Origin: Liolophura sinensis
Lineage: Eukaryota > Mollusca > Polyplacophora > Chitonida > Chitonidae
Direction: 5' to 3'
Assembly: GCF_032854445.1 (NCBI RefSeq)
Contig: NW_027018388.1
Location: 1 to 32,285 of the forward strand
Length of the DNA: 32,285 nt
The notes below the pieces were generated by a model. It ran no database searches. It worked only from the letters and a program-made list of their open reading frames with translations, and was not told where the DNA came from. Shown one piece after another: positions 16,440 to 27,415 of this stretch (position 1 is its first letter; each line of letters begins with the position of its first letter). A program made the translations under genes and the position numbers.

Positions 16440-19328
16440 GTGGATAAGTATTTTCTGCATTTTGAGAAAATTGCAAATAGCTTGAAGTGGCCTAAAGAGT
16501 TCTGGACTATGTTATTACAGAGTGTGCTAATTGGGAAGGCCAGGGAAATTTACACTCAGTTAAGTGTAGAGAATGCTTCCAATTATGACTATGTGAAAGA
16601 GGTAATTTTGAAGGGTTATGAATTGGTGCCTGAAGCTTACCGTCAGAAATTTCGTAACTGTGAAAAAGGTAGAGATCAGACATACGTTGAGTTTGGTCGA
16701 GCTAAGGAGCAGTTGTTTGATCGCTGGTGTATAGCCAAGAAAATAGGCAAGGATTTTGAAAGTTTGCGTCAGCTTGTGCTGGTAGAAGAGTTCAAGCGTT
16801 GTATTCATAATGATGTAAAGGTGTTCGTTGATGAGCAGAAGGCGAGTACACTTGAAGAGGCAGCCAGTTTAGCTGATGATTATTCCTTGACACATAAGGT
16901 TACATACACGGGTAAGCCATTTAATTCATTTACACGTAGAAATACCCAGTCACATGCAACAGGTAGAGGTAGCTCTACACAGAAGAGTTCTACACCAGGC
17001 TCCAATGGTTCTACAGCTCATGGTTCACGTAGTTCAGATTGGAATGGTAGTCCTCGAAATAGGGTCACTTGTAATTTTTGCAAGCGGGTAGGTCACGTGA
17101 TGAGTGAATGTTACAAGTTGAAAAGGATACGGGAAGCTCAGAATGAGTCTAAGCCCACAGTTCTTTGTGTTGCAATGCACAAAACATTGCCGGAAGTTAC
17201 ATCAGCAGTTAAAAGCAGATCTGAGTTAGCTGATACGGGATTGGATAAGATTCCCAAATGCTCTATGGATAGCTTCGCTCCGTTTATCAATTCTGGTTCA
17301 GTGTCGCTTAGAAGCGACATGTCTTGTGCTACCCCTATAAAGATATTAAGGGATACTGGGGCATCTCAGTCTCTGTTGTTGATGAATACTCTGCCCTTTT
17401 CTGAAGAGTCATACTCTGGGGTTCGTGCCCTTATTAGAGGTGTAGAGTCTAGTGACTTTGTCAGTGTTCCCCTTCATGATATTTATTTGTCATCAGATTT
17501 GATATCTGGACCTGTCAGGGTAGGCATTAAGCCTTCATTACCTTTTGAGGGTATTCATTTGTTGTTGGGAAATGACTTAGCACATGATAAAGTTACTGTT
17601 GATCCCTTAATGGTTGATAAGCCTTCTCTCAATTCAGTCACAGAGCCAGCTGAAAGCGAGATAGCGGGTTTATATCCGTCCTGTGTTGTTACAAGAGCTA
17701 TGTCTAGAAAAGTCAGTACAGACCAGGGTAGTACTGTTGATTTGAGCGAGACTTTTCTCAACAACATGTTGGATGGTGATTCTTCCAAATTAGACAGCCA
17801 GCAGGAAGGAGATACTAATTTTGTTAGTGGTGATCAGCCATTTTGTAGGACTGAGTTGATTGCTGGACAACACAGTGATCCAAGTATTTCTTGCTTGTTT
17901 AATGATGCAGCTAAAGATGGTGAATCTTTACCTGACCCATGCTACTACTATGTCAAGTCTGGCATATTGATGCGGCAGTGGAGGCCTCCCGATGTTTCGT
18001 TGGAGGATGAATGGGCAGTTAAGCATCAGGTAGTTGTGCCTAAGTCTTATCGTAAAGACATACTGACCATAGCGCATGAAACGCCGTTAGCAGGTCATTT
18101 AGGTGTTAATAAGACCTATCATAAGATTCTCAGTCATTTGTATTGGCCAGGAATAAGGAAAGATGTTACTGAATTTTGCAGGTCTTGTCATGCATGTCAG
18201 TTAGTGGGGAAACCTAACCAGACAATCCCCAAGGCAGCCTTGAGGCCTATTCCTGCAATTGGTGAGCCATTCAGTAGAATCTTAATAGATTGTGTTGGTC
18301 CGCTACCTAAGACAAAGTCTGGAAATCAGTATATGTTAACCATAATGTGTACTTCAACTCGTTTCCCTGAGGCAATTCCACTAAGGAATATTACTGCCAA
18401 GACTGTAATTAAGGCTTTAGTTAAGTTCTTCACCATGTTTGGTCTGCCTAAGTCAGTACAGTCAGACCAGGGTTCAAATTTCATGTCTGGTGTGTTCCAA
18501 CAAGTTATGCATGAGCTAGGTATCAGCCAGTATAAATCCTCAGCTTATCACCCACAAAGTCAAGGAGCACTAGAGAGATTCCATCAGACACTGAAAAGTA
18601 TGATAAGAACTTACTGCTTTGAGACAGGGAAAGATTGGGACGAGGGTGTACCTTTGTTAATGTTTGCTGTAAGAGAGTCTGTACAAGAGTCACTTGGATT
18701 TAGTCCATTTGAGCTTGTGTTTGGCCATACTGTGCGTGGTCCACTACAGTTGTTCAAGGAAAAGTTTGTGTCTGGTGATAGTGACAATGTTAACCTATTA
18801 CAGTATGTGTCAAGTTTTCGTACTAAGCTCAACAGAGTATGTGAGTTAGCCAGAGAGAATCTTACAGCTTCTCAGAAGAGTATGAAAACTAAGTATGACA
18901 AAGAGACAGTAAGACGCAGATTTGAAGTTGGTCAGAAGGTATTGGCCTTACTTCCAGTTAGTGGTAAGCCACTTGAAGCTCGTTATTTTGGACCTTATGT
19001 AGTAGACAAGAGGCTTAGTGATCTTAATTATATTATTTTCACTCCTGATCGGCGCAAATCTAGACAACTTTGTCACATTAACATGTTAAAGCTACATGTA
19101 GACAGAGATAGCACTGATCTCAATGTTGTACATCCTAGTGGAGTTGCTATCTCTTGTTTTCCAGTGCCAAGTTGTAAGAGAGAGTTAAAGCGTTTTTTGG
19201 GCATGGCAGGTTATTATCGAAAGTTCTGTAGGAACTTTTCATTTGTTAGTGAGCCACTAACTCAGCTGTTAAAGAAAGGTGCTAAATTCTTGTGGTCCAT
19301 TGAGTGTCAGAGATTTTTGATAGATTAA
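16440..19328 (+). pseudogene. pol: gag-protease-integrase polyprotein with RT core deleted
   Basis: One uninterrupted frame of 962 codons; it starts at GTG only because of an upstream frameshift, so this is not a real start. Order: gag capsid-like region (residues 1-150), CCHC knuckle CNFCKRVGHVMSEC (211-224), aspartic protease with DTGAS (Asp305) and LLGNDLA, linker, and integrase. The integrase has a His/His/Cys/Cys zinc finger (His546, His553, then CHAC). Its DD35E core is Asp617, Asp676 and Glu712, and a GPY module (FGPY near 850) follows. After the GPY module come about 45 residues and then CKRELKRFLGMAGYYRKF, which belongs to the RT thumb. The RT fingers and palm, including the YxDD motif, are absent. 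Gag and pol share one frame. The frame breaks at 19316-19328, and RNase H follows in another frame. Confidence 0.85.
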
Positions 19329-19747
19329 AGGCCATGCTAAGCAGCGGCCTCATACTTGTAGCACCTGATTTTAATTTACCATTTAAGCTAGATGTTGATG
19401 CTAGTGATATATCTGCTGGGGCAGTTTTGTTACAAGAAAATGAAACAGATCACGTTGATCACCCTGTATGTTTTTTCTCTCGCAAATTTGACAAGTGCCA
19501 GAGAAATTATTCGACAATAGAAAAGGAATGTCTGTCCTTGATTCTAGCATTACAGCATTTTAAAGTATATGTGACTTCGTCAAGTTACCCCATTGTTGTG
19601 TATACAGATCACAATCCCTTAACCTTCTTGCACAAACTAAAAGGTAAAAACCGAAGATTGTTACGGTGGAGTTTGCTTTTGCAAGAATTTAATCTAGAGA
19701 TTAGACACATAAAAGGGAAAGATAATGTGATTGCTGATTGTTTGTAA
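19304..19747 (+). pseudogene. pol: pol RT-connection and Ty3-type RNase H
   Basis: Continues the RT thumb of the preceding frame after a 1-nt shift near 19315 (the CQRF...FDRLKAML overlap). RNase H residues in order: Asp in LDVDASD, Glu in STIEKEC, Asp in YTDHNPL, and Asp in DNVIADCL. All four acidic residues are present. The frame stops at TAA (19745-19747) right after ...ADCL, two or three codons earlier than related proteins, which usually end in a short Ser-Arg tail. RNase H lies after integrase, supporting the Gmr1-like order. Confidence 0.85.
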
Positions 19748-19804
19748 CGTGTCTAGTTGGTTTTCTGCAGCTTTGTTTTTAAAGATTGTGGCAAACGTTA
19801 TTAT

Positions 19805-19822
19805 TATTCATAATTATGAATA
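19805..19822. other. 18-bp perfect palindrome
   Basis: TATTCATAATTATGAATA reads the same on both strands and has no spacer. It lies between the RNase H stop and the polypurine tract. Its AT content makes chance occurrence plausible. Confidence 0.5.
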
Positions 19823-19826
19823 TGTT

Positions 19827-19854
19827 AAAGAAAGTTTTATGCAAAACTTTCTTT
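19827..19854 (+). other. 12-bp perfect stem-loop before the polypurine tract
   Basis: AAAGAAAGTTTT and AAAACTTTCTTT are perfect complements around the loop ATGC. It ends 5 nt before the polypurine tract. In RNA it would place a stable hairpin just upstream of the plus-strand primer; a role in primer choice or packaging is speculation. Confidence 0.6.
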
Positions 19855-19859
19855 CCCTG

Positions 19860-19870
19860 AAGGGTGGGGG
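19860..19870 (+). other. Polypurine tract
   Basis: AAGGGTGGGGG directly abuts the TG of the 3' LTR. A purine-rich tract at this position primes plus-strand DNA synthesis in LTR retroelements. One T interrupts the run. Confidence 0.85.
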
Positions 19871-19912
19871 TGTTATGTATGACTATTTAACGTCTTCATG
19901 TATTGTTAGTCT

Positions 19913-19977
19913 GCGGACCTTTGTGAAAGCATAACAGGCCCTGTTATATATGTACAGCGCGGACCTGGCCGAAAGCA
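19913..19977 (+). promoter_or_regulatory. U3 module in the 3' LTR
   Basis: Same arrangement as in the 5' LTR: GCGGACCT-N4-GAAAGCA at 19913-19931 and 19959-19977 around the palindrome ATAACAGG-C-CCTGTTAT (19931-19947). Confidence 0.5.
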
Positions 19978-20061
19978 CCTTGTTCAATGCTCTGTTTATT
20001 TAACTGGATGTTCATTGGCTGTTAATTCTGTGTCTAAAAATAGTTGAATCCACCTGGCACG

Positions 20062-20069
20062 TATATAAG
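20062..20069 (+). promoter_or_regulatory. TATA box of the 3' LTR
   Basis: TATATAAG in an intact LTR. The normal sequence continues downstream, so transcription starting near 20092 would run through R-U5 into the right satellite array. Confidence 0.65.
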
Positions 20070-20874
20070 CCGTGTTTTCTGTGCAGAGGGGAGGTATTTT
20101 TGCTGCATCCACTGGGAGCCAGGACAGTGTGAGACGCTCTCGTATCGAGTCCATTATTTTGATATGAGCTGGTGATGCCATGTGCATTTGGGAGGACAGA
20201 TTTTTTATGCCGGCACCGTTTGTGTACCACAGTAGTACTGATGTCTGGTTTATGTGAATTTCTGCGGAAGTCACGTTTATTGGTGTTCGGATCTTTATTA
20301 TGATTATACAGTGTGGACTGTGTAATTTGCTTAACACGCTGACCTCACCTGACCGACAAGGTCGTCAAGGACTCTAAACTGAAGTTTTCAGTTTTGCAAA
20401 GGACGTTCGTTCTGCCACAAGGTGACATTACTCTACGTCTCTGAACGGCTCGTTTGTGAGCTTCTGCGGGAGCTGTGACTGATCTGAAGTGGATTATACC
20501 TCCATGCCTGTATTTACCCTGTGTTGTGCTCTGCGGGTGTGACGTCATTCAAAGGCTTGACTGTTCCAGTTCTGTGTAACCTGTGTACTGTGTTCGCGTT
20601 CGCTAACCTGGCGAAGTACCTGTCTGGGACAATTTGTGACTTGTGTGTTTATCCCATGGTCTTTACGTTGGATTTCCTGAAATACATTCCTTGGGATGCA
20701 AAGGTGAACTGGAAACTTGTAAAGACCGGTAATACTGATGTGTATGTTTTTTTTATGTTGTTGTTGTTGAACTGTCTGTAAACTGTACGTCTCATTTTAT
20801 ATATAAAGCATTGTTTACATTGTAATATTGAGTCACTGAGTCTGTTTTCTGTTGCTGTTTTCAATACCGTAACA

Positions 20875-20878
20875 CAGA
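20875..20878. repeat. Target-site duplication, right copy (CAGA)
   Basis: Pairs with 9975-9978. The satellite continues with GTACAGTGTAGCC in the phase expected from the left side. Confidence 0.92.
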
Positions 20879-21372
20879 GTACAGTGTAGCCGATTTCAAT
20901 TAACAAAAAGACCAGGCAAAAATGCAAAAGTGGAAGAACTGTTCCAGTGCTGCTGGTAAGAGGCTAATCCGACGTATTTTGTGACGAGAAATCGAATGGT
21001 GCAATCCGCGTTGCTCTCCGACCAATACTTTTGGCTGTAGCGACAATTCAATGATCATTGATGTCATAATCACGTGCCCAGCAACGGCTCTTACTCCATG
21101 GAAACCAGGGATATTTTCAATTTTTTAACAGCTGCCGATGCCTGGCCCAATTCCGCATCTTTTGGCACCTTATAAATGTGGGTCAGTGTTTAGTTGTACT
21201 TTTTACAGCAGACTGTATCAAGTACCTTGTGTTTTTTATGTACAAATGGTGTGGTTTTTCTACACGTAGATAAAGACATTGAGATTGTCTTGGACTTAGA
21301 AGTAAGACAATTGCTGGGTGAGATAAATGGGCTTGGCCCAAAGATTTCAGGTCTTCTGGGCTACCGAAGGGC

Positions 21373-24300
21373 ACATAACTTATAGTCAAAAGTTGAATAT
21401 AGCAATGACCAGTCGCGATTGTACAGAGTACAGTGTAGCCGATTTCAATTAACAAAAAGACCAGGTAAAAATGCAAAAGTGGAAAAACTGTTCCAGTGCT
21501 ACTAGTAAGGGGCTAATCCGACGTATTTTGTGACGAGAAATCGAATGGTGCAAACCGCGTTGCTCTCCAACCAATACTTTTGGCTGTAGCACCAATTCAA
21601 TGATCATTGATGTCATAATCACGTGCCCAGCAACGGCTCTTACTCCATGGAAACCAGGGAAATTTGCAATTTTTCAACAGCTGCCGATGCCTGGCTCAAT
21701 TCCGAATCTTTTGGCACCTTACTGAAGTGGGTCAGTGTTTAGTTGTACTTTTTACAGCAGACTGTATCAAGTACCTTGTGTTTTTTCATGTACAAATGGT
21801 GTGGTTTTTCTACACGTAGATAAAGACATTGAGATTGTCTTGCACTTAGAAGTAAGGCAATTGCTGGGTGAGTTAAACGGGCTTGGCCCAAAGATTTCAG
21901 GTCTTCTGGGCTACCGAAGGGCACATAACTTATAGTCAAAAGTTGAATATAGTAATGACCAGTCGCGATTGTACAGAGTACAGTGTAGCCGATTTCAATT
22001 AACAAAAAGACCAGGCAAAAATACAAAAGTGGAAAAACTGTTCCAGTGCTACTAGTAAGAGGCTAATCCGACGTATTTTGTGACGAGAAATCGAATGGTG
22101 CAATCCGCGTTGCTCTCCGACCAATACTTTTGGCTGTAGCGACAATTGAATGATCATTTATGTCATAATCACGTGCCCAGCAACGGCTCTTACTCCATGG
22201 AAACCAGGGAAATTTGCAATTTTTCAACAGCTGCCGATGCCTGGCTCAATTCCGCATCTTTTGGCACCCTTATAAATGTGGATCAGTGTTTAGTTGTACT
22301 TTTTACAGCAGACTGTATCAAGTACCTTGTGTTTTTCACGTACAAATGGTGTGGTTTTTCTACACGTAGATAAAGACATTGAGATTGTCTTGTACTTAGA
22401 AGTAAGACAATTGCTGGGTGAGTTAAATGGGATTAGCCCAAAGATTTGACGTCTTCTGGGCTACCGAGGGGCACATAACTTATAGTCAAAAGTTGAATAT
22501 AGTAATTACCAGTCGCCATGGTACATTGTACAGTGTAGCCGATTTCAATTAACAAAAAGACCAGGTAAAAATGCAAAAGTGGAAAAACTGTTCCAGTGCT
22601 GCTGGTAAGAGGCTAATCCGACGTATTTTGTGACGAGAAATCGAATGGTGCAAACCGCGTTGCTCTCCGACCAATACTTTTGGCTGTAGCGACAATTGAA
22701 TGATCATTTATGTCATAATCACGTGCCCAGCAACGGCTCTTACTCCATGGAAACCAGGGAAATTTGCAATTTTTCAACAGCTGCCGATGCCTGGCTCAGT
22801 TCCGCATCTTTTGGCACCTTACTGAAGTGGGTCAGTGTTCAGTTGTACTTTTTACAGCAGACTGTATCAAGTACCTTGTGTTTTTCATGTACAAATGGTG
22901 TGGTTTTTCTACACGTAGATAAAGACATTGAGATTGTCTTGGACTTAGAAGTAAGGCAATTGCTGGGTGAGTGAAATGGGCTTAGCCCAAAGATTTGACG
23001 TCTTCTGGGCTACCGAAGGGCACATAACATATAGTCAAAAGTTGAATATAGTAATGACCAGTCGCGATGGTACATAGTACAGTGTAGCCGATTTCAATTA
23101 ACAAAAAGACCAGGCAAAAATGCAAAATTGGAAAAACTGTTCCAGTGCTACTAGTAAGAGGCTAATCCGACGTATTTTTGTGACGAGAAATCGAATGGTG
23201 CAATCCGCGTTGCTCTCCGACCAATACTTTTGGCTGTAGTGACAATTGAATAATCATTTATGTCATAATCACGTGCACAGCAACGGCTCTTACTCCATGG
23301 AAACCAGGGAAATTTGCAATTTTTCAACAGCTGCCGATGCCTGGCTCAATTCCGCATCTTTTGGCACCTTACTGAAGTGGGTCAGTGTTCAGTTGTACTT
23401 TTTACAGCAGACTGTATCAAGTACCTTATGTTTTTCACGTACAAATGGTGTGGTTTTTCTACACGTAGATAAAGACATTGAGATTGTCTTGGACTTAGAA
23501 GTAAGACAATTGCTGGGTGAGTGAAATGGGCTTGGCCCAAGGATTTCAGGTCTTCTGGGCTAATGAAGGGCACATAACTTATAGTCAAAAGTTGAATATA
23601 GTAATGACCAGTCGCGATTGTACAGAGTACAGTGTAGCCGGTTTCAATCAACGAAAAGACCAGGCAAAAATGCAAAATTGGAAAAATTGTTCCAGTGCTG
23701 CTGGTAAGAGGCTAATCCGACGTATTTTGTGACGACAAATCGAATGGTGCAAACCGCGTTGCTCTCCGACTAATACTTTTGGCTGTAGTGACAATTGAAT
23801 GATCATTTATGTCATAATCACGTGCACAGCAACGGCTCTTACTCCATGGAGACCAGGGAAATTTGCAATTTTTCAACAGCTGCCGATGCCTGGCTCAATT
23901 CCGCATCTTTTGGCACCTTACTGAAGTGGGTCAGTGTTCAGTTGTACTTTTTACAGCAGACTGTATCAAGTACCTTGTGTTTTTCACGTACAAATGGTGT
24001 GGATTTTCTACACGTAGATAAAGACATTGAGATTGTCTTGCACTTAGAAGTAAGGCAATTGCTGGGTGAGTTAAATGGGCTTAACCCAAAGATTTCAGGT
24101 CTTCTGGGCTACCGAAGGGCACATAACTTATAGTCAAAAGTTGAATATAGTAATGACCAGTCGCGATTGTACAGAGTACAGTGTAGCCGATTTCAATTAA
24201 CAAAAAGACCAGGCAAAAATGCAAAAGTGGAAAAACTGTTCCAGTGCTGCTGGTAAGAGGCTAATCCGACGTATTTTGTGACGACAAATCGAATGGTGCA

Positions 24301-24669
24301 AAACGCGTTGCTGTCCGACCAATACTTTTGCCTGTAGTGACAATTGAATGATCATTTATGTCATAATCACGTGCCCAGCAACGGCTCTTACTCCATGGAA
24401 ACCAGGGAAATTTGCAATTTTTCAACAGCTGCCGATACCTGGCTCAATTCCGGATCTTTTGGCACCTTATTCAAGTGGGTCTGTGTTCAGTTCTACTTTT
24501 TACAGCAGACTGTATCAAGTACCTTGTGTTTTTCATGTACAAATGGTGTGGTTTTTCTACACGTAGATAAAGACATTGAGATTGTCTTGGACTTAGAAGT
24601 AAGACAATTGCTGGGTGAGTTAAATGGGCTTGGCCCAAAGATTTCAGGTCTTCTGGGCTACCGAAGGGC
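21373..24669. repeat. Six-monomer higher-order unit, right array
   Basis: Classes B A B B B C. Its first four monomers recur at 24670-26866 with offsets of 3295-3297 bp, as judged by private variants. Examples are GTAGCACCAATTC (first), CCGAGGGG (second), CAGTCGCCATG (third) and TAATGAAGG (end of fourth). The sixth (24121), with TTGCCTGTAG and CCGGATC, matches the monomer at 26867. Confidence 0.8.
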
Positions 24670-27415
24670 ACATAACTTATAGTCAAAAGTTGAATATAGT
24701 AATGACCAGTCGCGATTGTACAGAGTACAGTGTAGCCGATTTCAATTAACAAAAAGACCAGGCAAAAATGCAAAAGTGGAAAAACTGTTCCAGTGCTACT
24801 AGTAAGGGGCTAATCCGACGTATTTTGTGACGAGAAATCGAATGGTGCAAACCGCGTTGCTCTCCAACCAATACTTTTGGCTGTAGCACCAATTCAATAA
24901 TCATTGATGTCATAATCACGTGCCCAGCAACGGCTCTTACTCCATGGAAACCAGGGAAATTTGCAATTTTTCAACAGCTGCCGATGCCTGGCTCAATTCC
25001 GAATCTTTTGGCACCTTACTGAAGTGGGTCAGTGTTCAGTTGTACTTTTTACAGCAGACTGTATCAAGTACCTTGTGTTTTTCATGTACAAATGGTGTGG
25101 TTTTTCTACACGTAGATAAAGACATTGAGATTGTCTTGCACTTAGAAGTAAGGCAATTGCTGGGTGAGTGAAATGGGCTTAGCCCAAAGATTTGACGTCT
25201 TCTGGGCTACCGAAGGGCACATAACATATAGTCAAAAGTTGAATATAGTAATGACCAGTCGCGATGGTACATAGTACAGTGTAGCCGATTTCAATTAACA
25301 AAAAGACCAGGCAAAAATGCAAAATTGGAAAAACTGTTCCAGTGCTACTAGTAAGAGGCTAATCCGACGTATTTTGTGACGAGAAATCGAATGGTGCAAT
25401 CCGCGTTGCTCTCCGACCAATACTTTTGGCTGTAGCGACAATTGAATGATCATTTATGTCATAATCACGTGCCCAGCAACGGCTCTTACTCCATGGAAAC
25501 CAGGGAAATTTGCAATTTTTCAACAGCTGCCGATGCCTGGCTCAATTCCGCATCTTTTGGCACCTTATAAATGTGGATCAGTGTTTAGTTGTACTTTTTA
25601 CAGCAGACTGTATCAAGTACCTTGTGTTTTTTATGTACAAATGGTGTGGTTTTTCTACACGTAGATAAAGACATTGAGATTGTCTTGGACTTAGAAGTAA
25701 GACAATTGCTGGGTGAGTTAAATGGGATTAGCCCAAAGATTTGACGTCTTCTGGGCTACCGAGGGGCACATAACTTATAGTCAAAAGTTGAATATAGTAA
25801 TTACCAGTCGCCATGATACATTGTACAGTGTAGCCGTTTTCAATTAACAAAAAGACCAGGTAAAAATGCAAAAGTGGAAAAACTGTTCCAGTGCTGCTGG
25901 TAAGAGGCTAATCCGACGTATTTTGTGACGAGAAATCGAATGGTGCAAACCGCGTTGCTCTCCGACCAATACTTTTGGCTGTAGCGACAATTGAATGATC
26001 ATTTATGTCATAATCACGTGCCCAGCAACGGCTCTTACTCCATGGAAACCAGGGAAATTTGCAATTTTTCAACAGCTGCCGATGCCTGGCTCAGTTCCGC
26101 ATCTTTTGGCACCTTACTGAAGTGGGTCAGTGTTCAGTTGTACTTTTTACAGCAGACTGTATCAAGTACCTTGTGTTTTTCATGTACAAATGGTGTGGTT
26201 TTTCTACACGTAGATAAAGACATTGAGATTGTCTTGGACTTAGAAGTAAGGCAATTGCTGGGTGAGTGAAATGGGCTTAGCCCAAAGATTTGACGTCTTC
26301 TGGGCTACCGAAGGGCACATAACATATAGTCAAAAGTTGAATATAGTAATGACCAGTCGCGATGGTACATAGTACAGTGTAGCCGATTTCAATTAACAAA
26401 AAGACCAGGCAAAAATGCAAAATTGGAAAAACTGTTCCAGTGCTACTAGTAAGAGGCTAATCCGACGTATTTTTGTGACGAGAAATCGAATGGTGCAATC
26501 CGCGTTGCTCTCCGACCAATACTTTTGGCTGTAGTGACAATTGAATAATCATTTATGTCATAATCACGTGCACAGCAACGGCTCTTACTCCATGGAAACC
26601 AGGGAAATTTGCAATTTTTCAACAGCTGCCGATGCCTGGCTCAATTCCGCATCTTTTGGCACCTTACTGAAGTGGGTCAGTGTTCAGTTGTACTTTTTAC
26701 AGCAGACTGTATCAAGTACCTTATGTTTTTCACGTACAAATGGTGTGGTTTTTCTACACGTAGATAAAGACATTGAGATTGTCTTGGACTTAGAAGTAAG
26801 ACAATTGCTGGGTGAGAGAAATGGGCTTGGCCCAAGGATTTCAGGTCTTCTGGGCTAATGAAGGGCACATAACTTATAGTCAAAAGTTGAATATAGTAAT
26901 GACCAGTCGCGATTGTACAGAGTACAGTGTAGCCGATTTCAATTAACAAAAAGACCAGGCAAAAATGCAAAAGTGGAAAAACTGTTCCAGTGCTGCTGGT
27001 AAGAGGATAATCCGACGTATTTTGTGACGACAAATCGAATGGTGCAAACCGCGTTGCTGTCCGACCAATACTTTTGCCTGTAGTGACAATTGAATGATCA
27101 TTTATGTCATAATCACGTGCCCAGCAACGGCTCTTACTCCATGGAAACCAGGGAAATTTGCAATTTTTCAACAGCTGCCGATACCTGGCTCAATTCCGGA
27201 TCTTTTGGCACCTTATTCAAGTGGGTCAGTGTTCAGTTGTACTTTTTACAGCAGACTGTATCAAGTACCTTGTGTTTTTCATGTACAAATGGTGTGGTTT
27301 TTCTACACGTAGATAAAGACATTGAGATTGTCTTGGACTTAGAAGTAAGACAATTGCTGGGTGAGTTAAATGGGCTTGGCCCAAAGATTTCAGGTCTTCT
27401 GGGCTACCGAAGGGC
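24670..27415. repeat. Five-monomer derivative of the higher-order unit
   Basis: Classes B A B B C. It corresponds to 21373-24669 with the fifth monomer (23572-24120 type) missing; the junction falls inside the monomer at 26867, which starts like its neighbours and then takes the class C variants. This is consistent with unequal crossover that removed one monomer. Confidence 0.75.

Larger units (their letters stand above)
9979..20874 (+). mobile_element. Gmr1-like Ty3/gypsy LTR retrotransposon, defective
   Basis: The whole element is 10,896 bp, or about 6.13 kb once the 4,764-bp secondary insertion at 10192-14955 is subtracted. Order: interrupted 5' LTR, proline-type primer-binding site, gag, protease, integrase, RT remnant plus RNase H, polypurine tract, 3' LTR. 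Integrase before RT/RNase H is the order described for Gmr1-like Ty3/gypsy elements; ordinary gypsy elements have integrase last. No env-like frame follows RNase H. The copy is dead: gag has frameshifts, the RT catalytic core is missing, RNase H is in another frame, and the 5' LTR is split between its TATA box and the likely start site. The LTRs differ at about 14 of some 1,004 aligned positions, so insertion is fairly recent on an evolutionary scale. Confidence 0.9.
19871..20874 (+). repeat. 3' LTR, intact
   Basis: 1,004 bp with 5-bp terminal inverted repeats TGTTA...TAACA, followed by the CAGA target duplication. It differs from the two pieces of the 5' LTR at about 14 positions plus a 2-bp T-run difference. 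It is uninterrupted and keeps the U3 module and TATA box, so it could still act as a promoter reading into the satellite on its right. Confidence 0.96.

Noticed and set aside
19748-19870. An env or accessory gene after RNase H.
   Set aside because: Only 123 bp separate the RNase H stop from the 3' LTR, and they hold inverted repeats and the polypurine tract.
23795-24133. A 112-codon plus-strand open frame recurring in several satellite monomers (also at 9049, 24344 and 27090).
   Set aside because: It is broken in many neighbouring monomers by stops or single-base indels, resembles no known protein, and is matched by equally long frames on the other strand. It reflects monomer repetition rather than selection.
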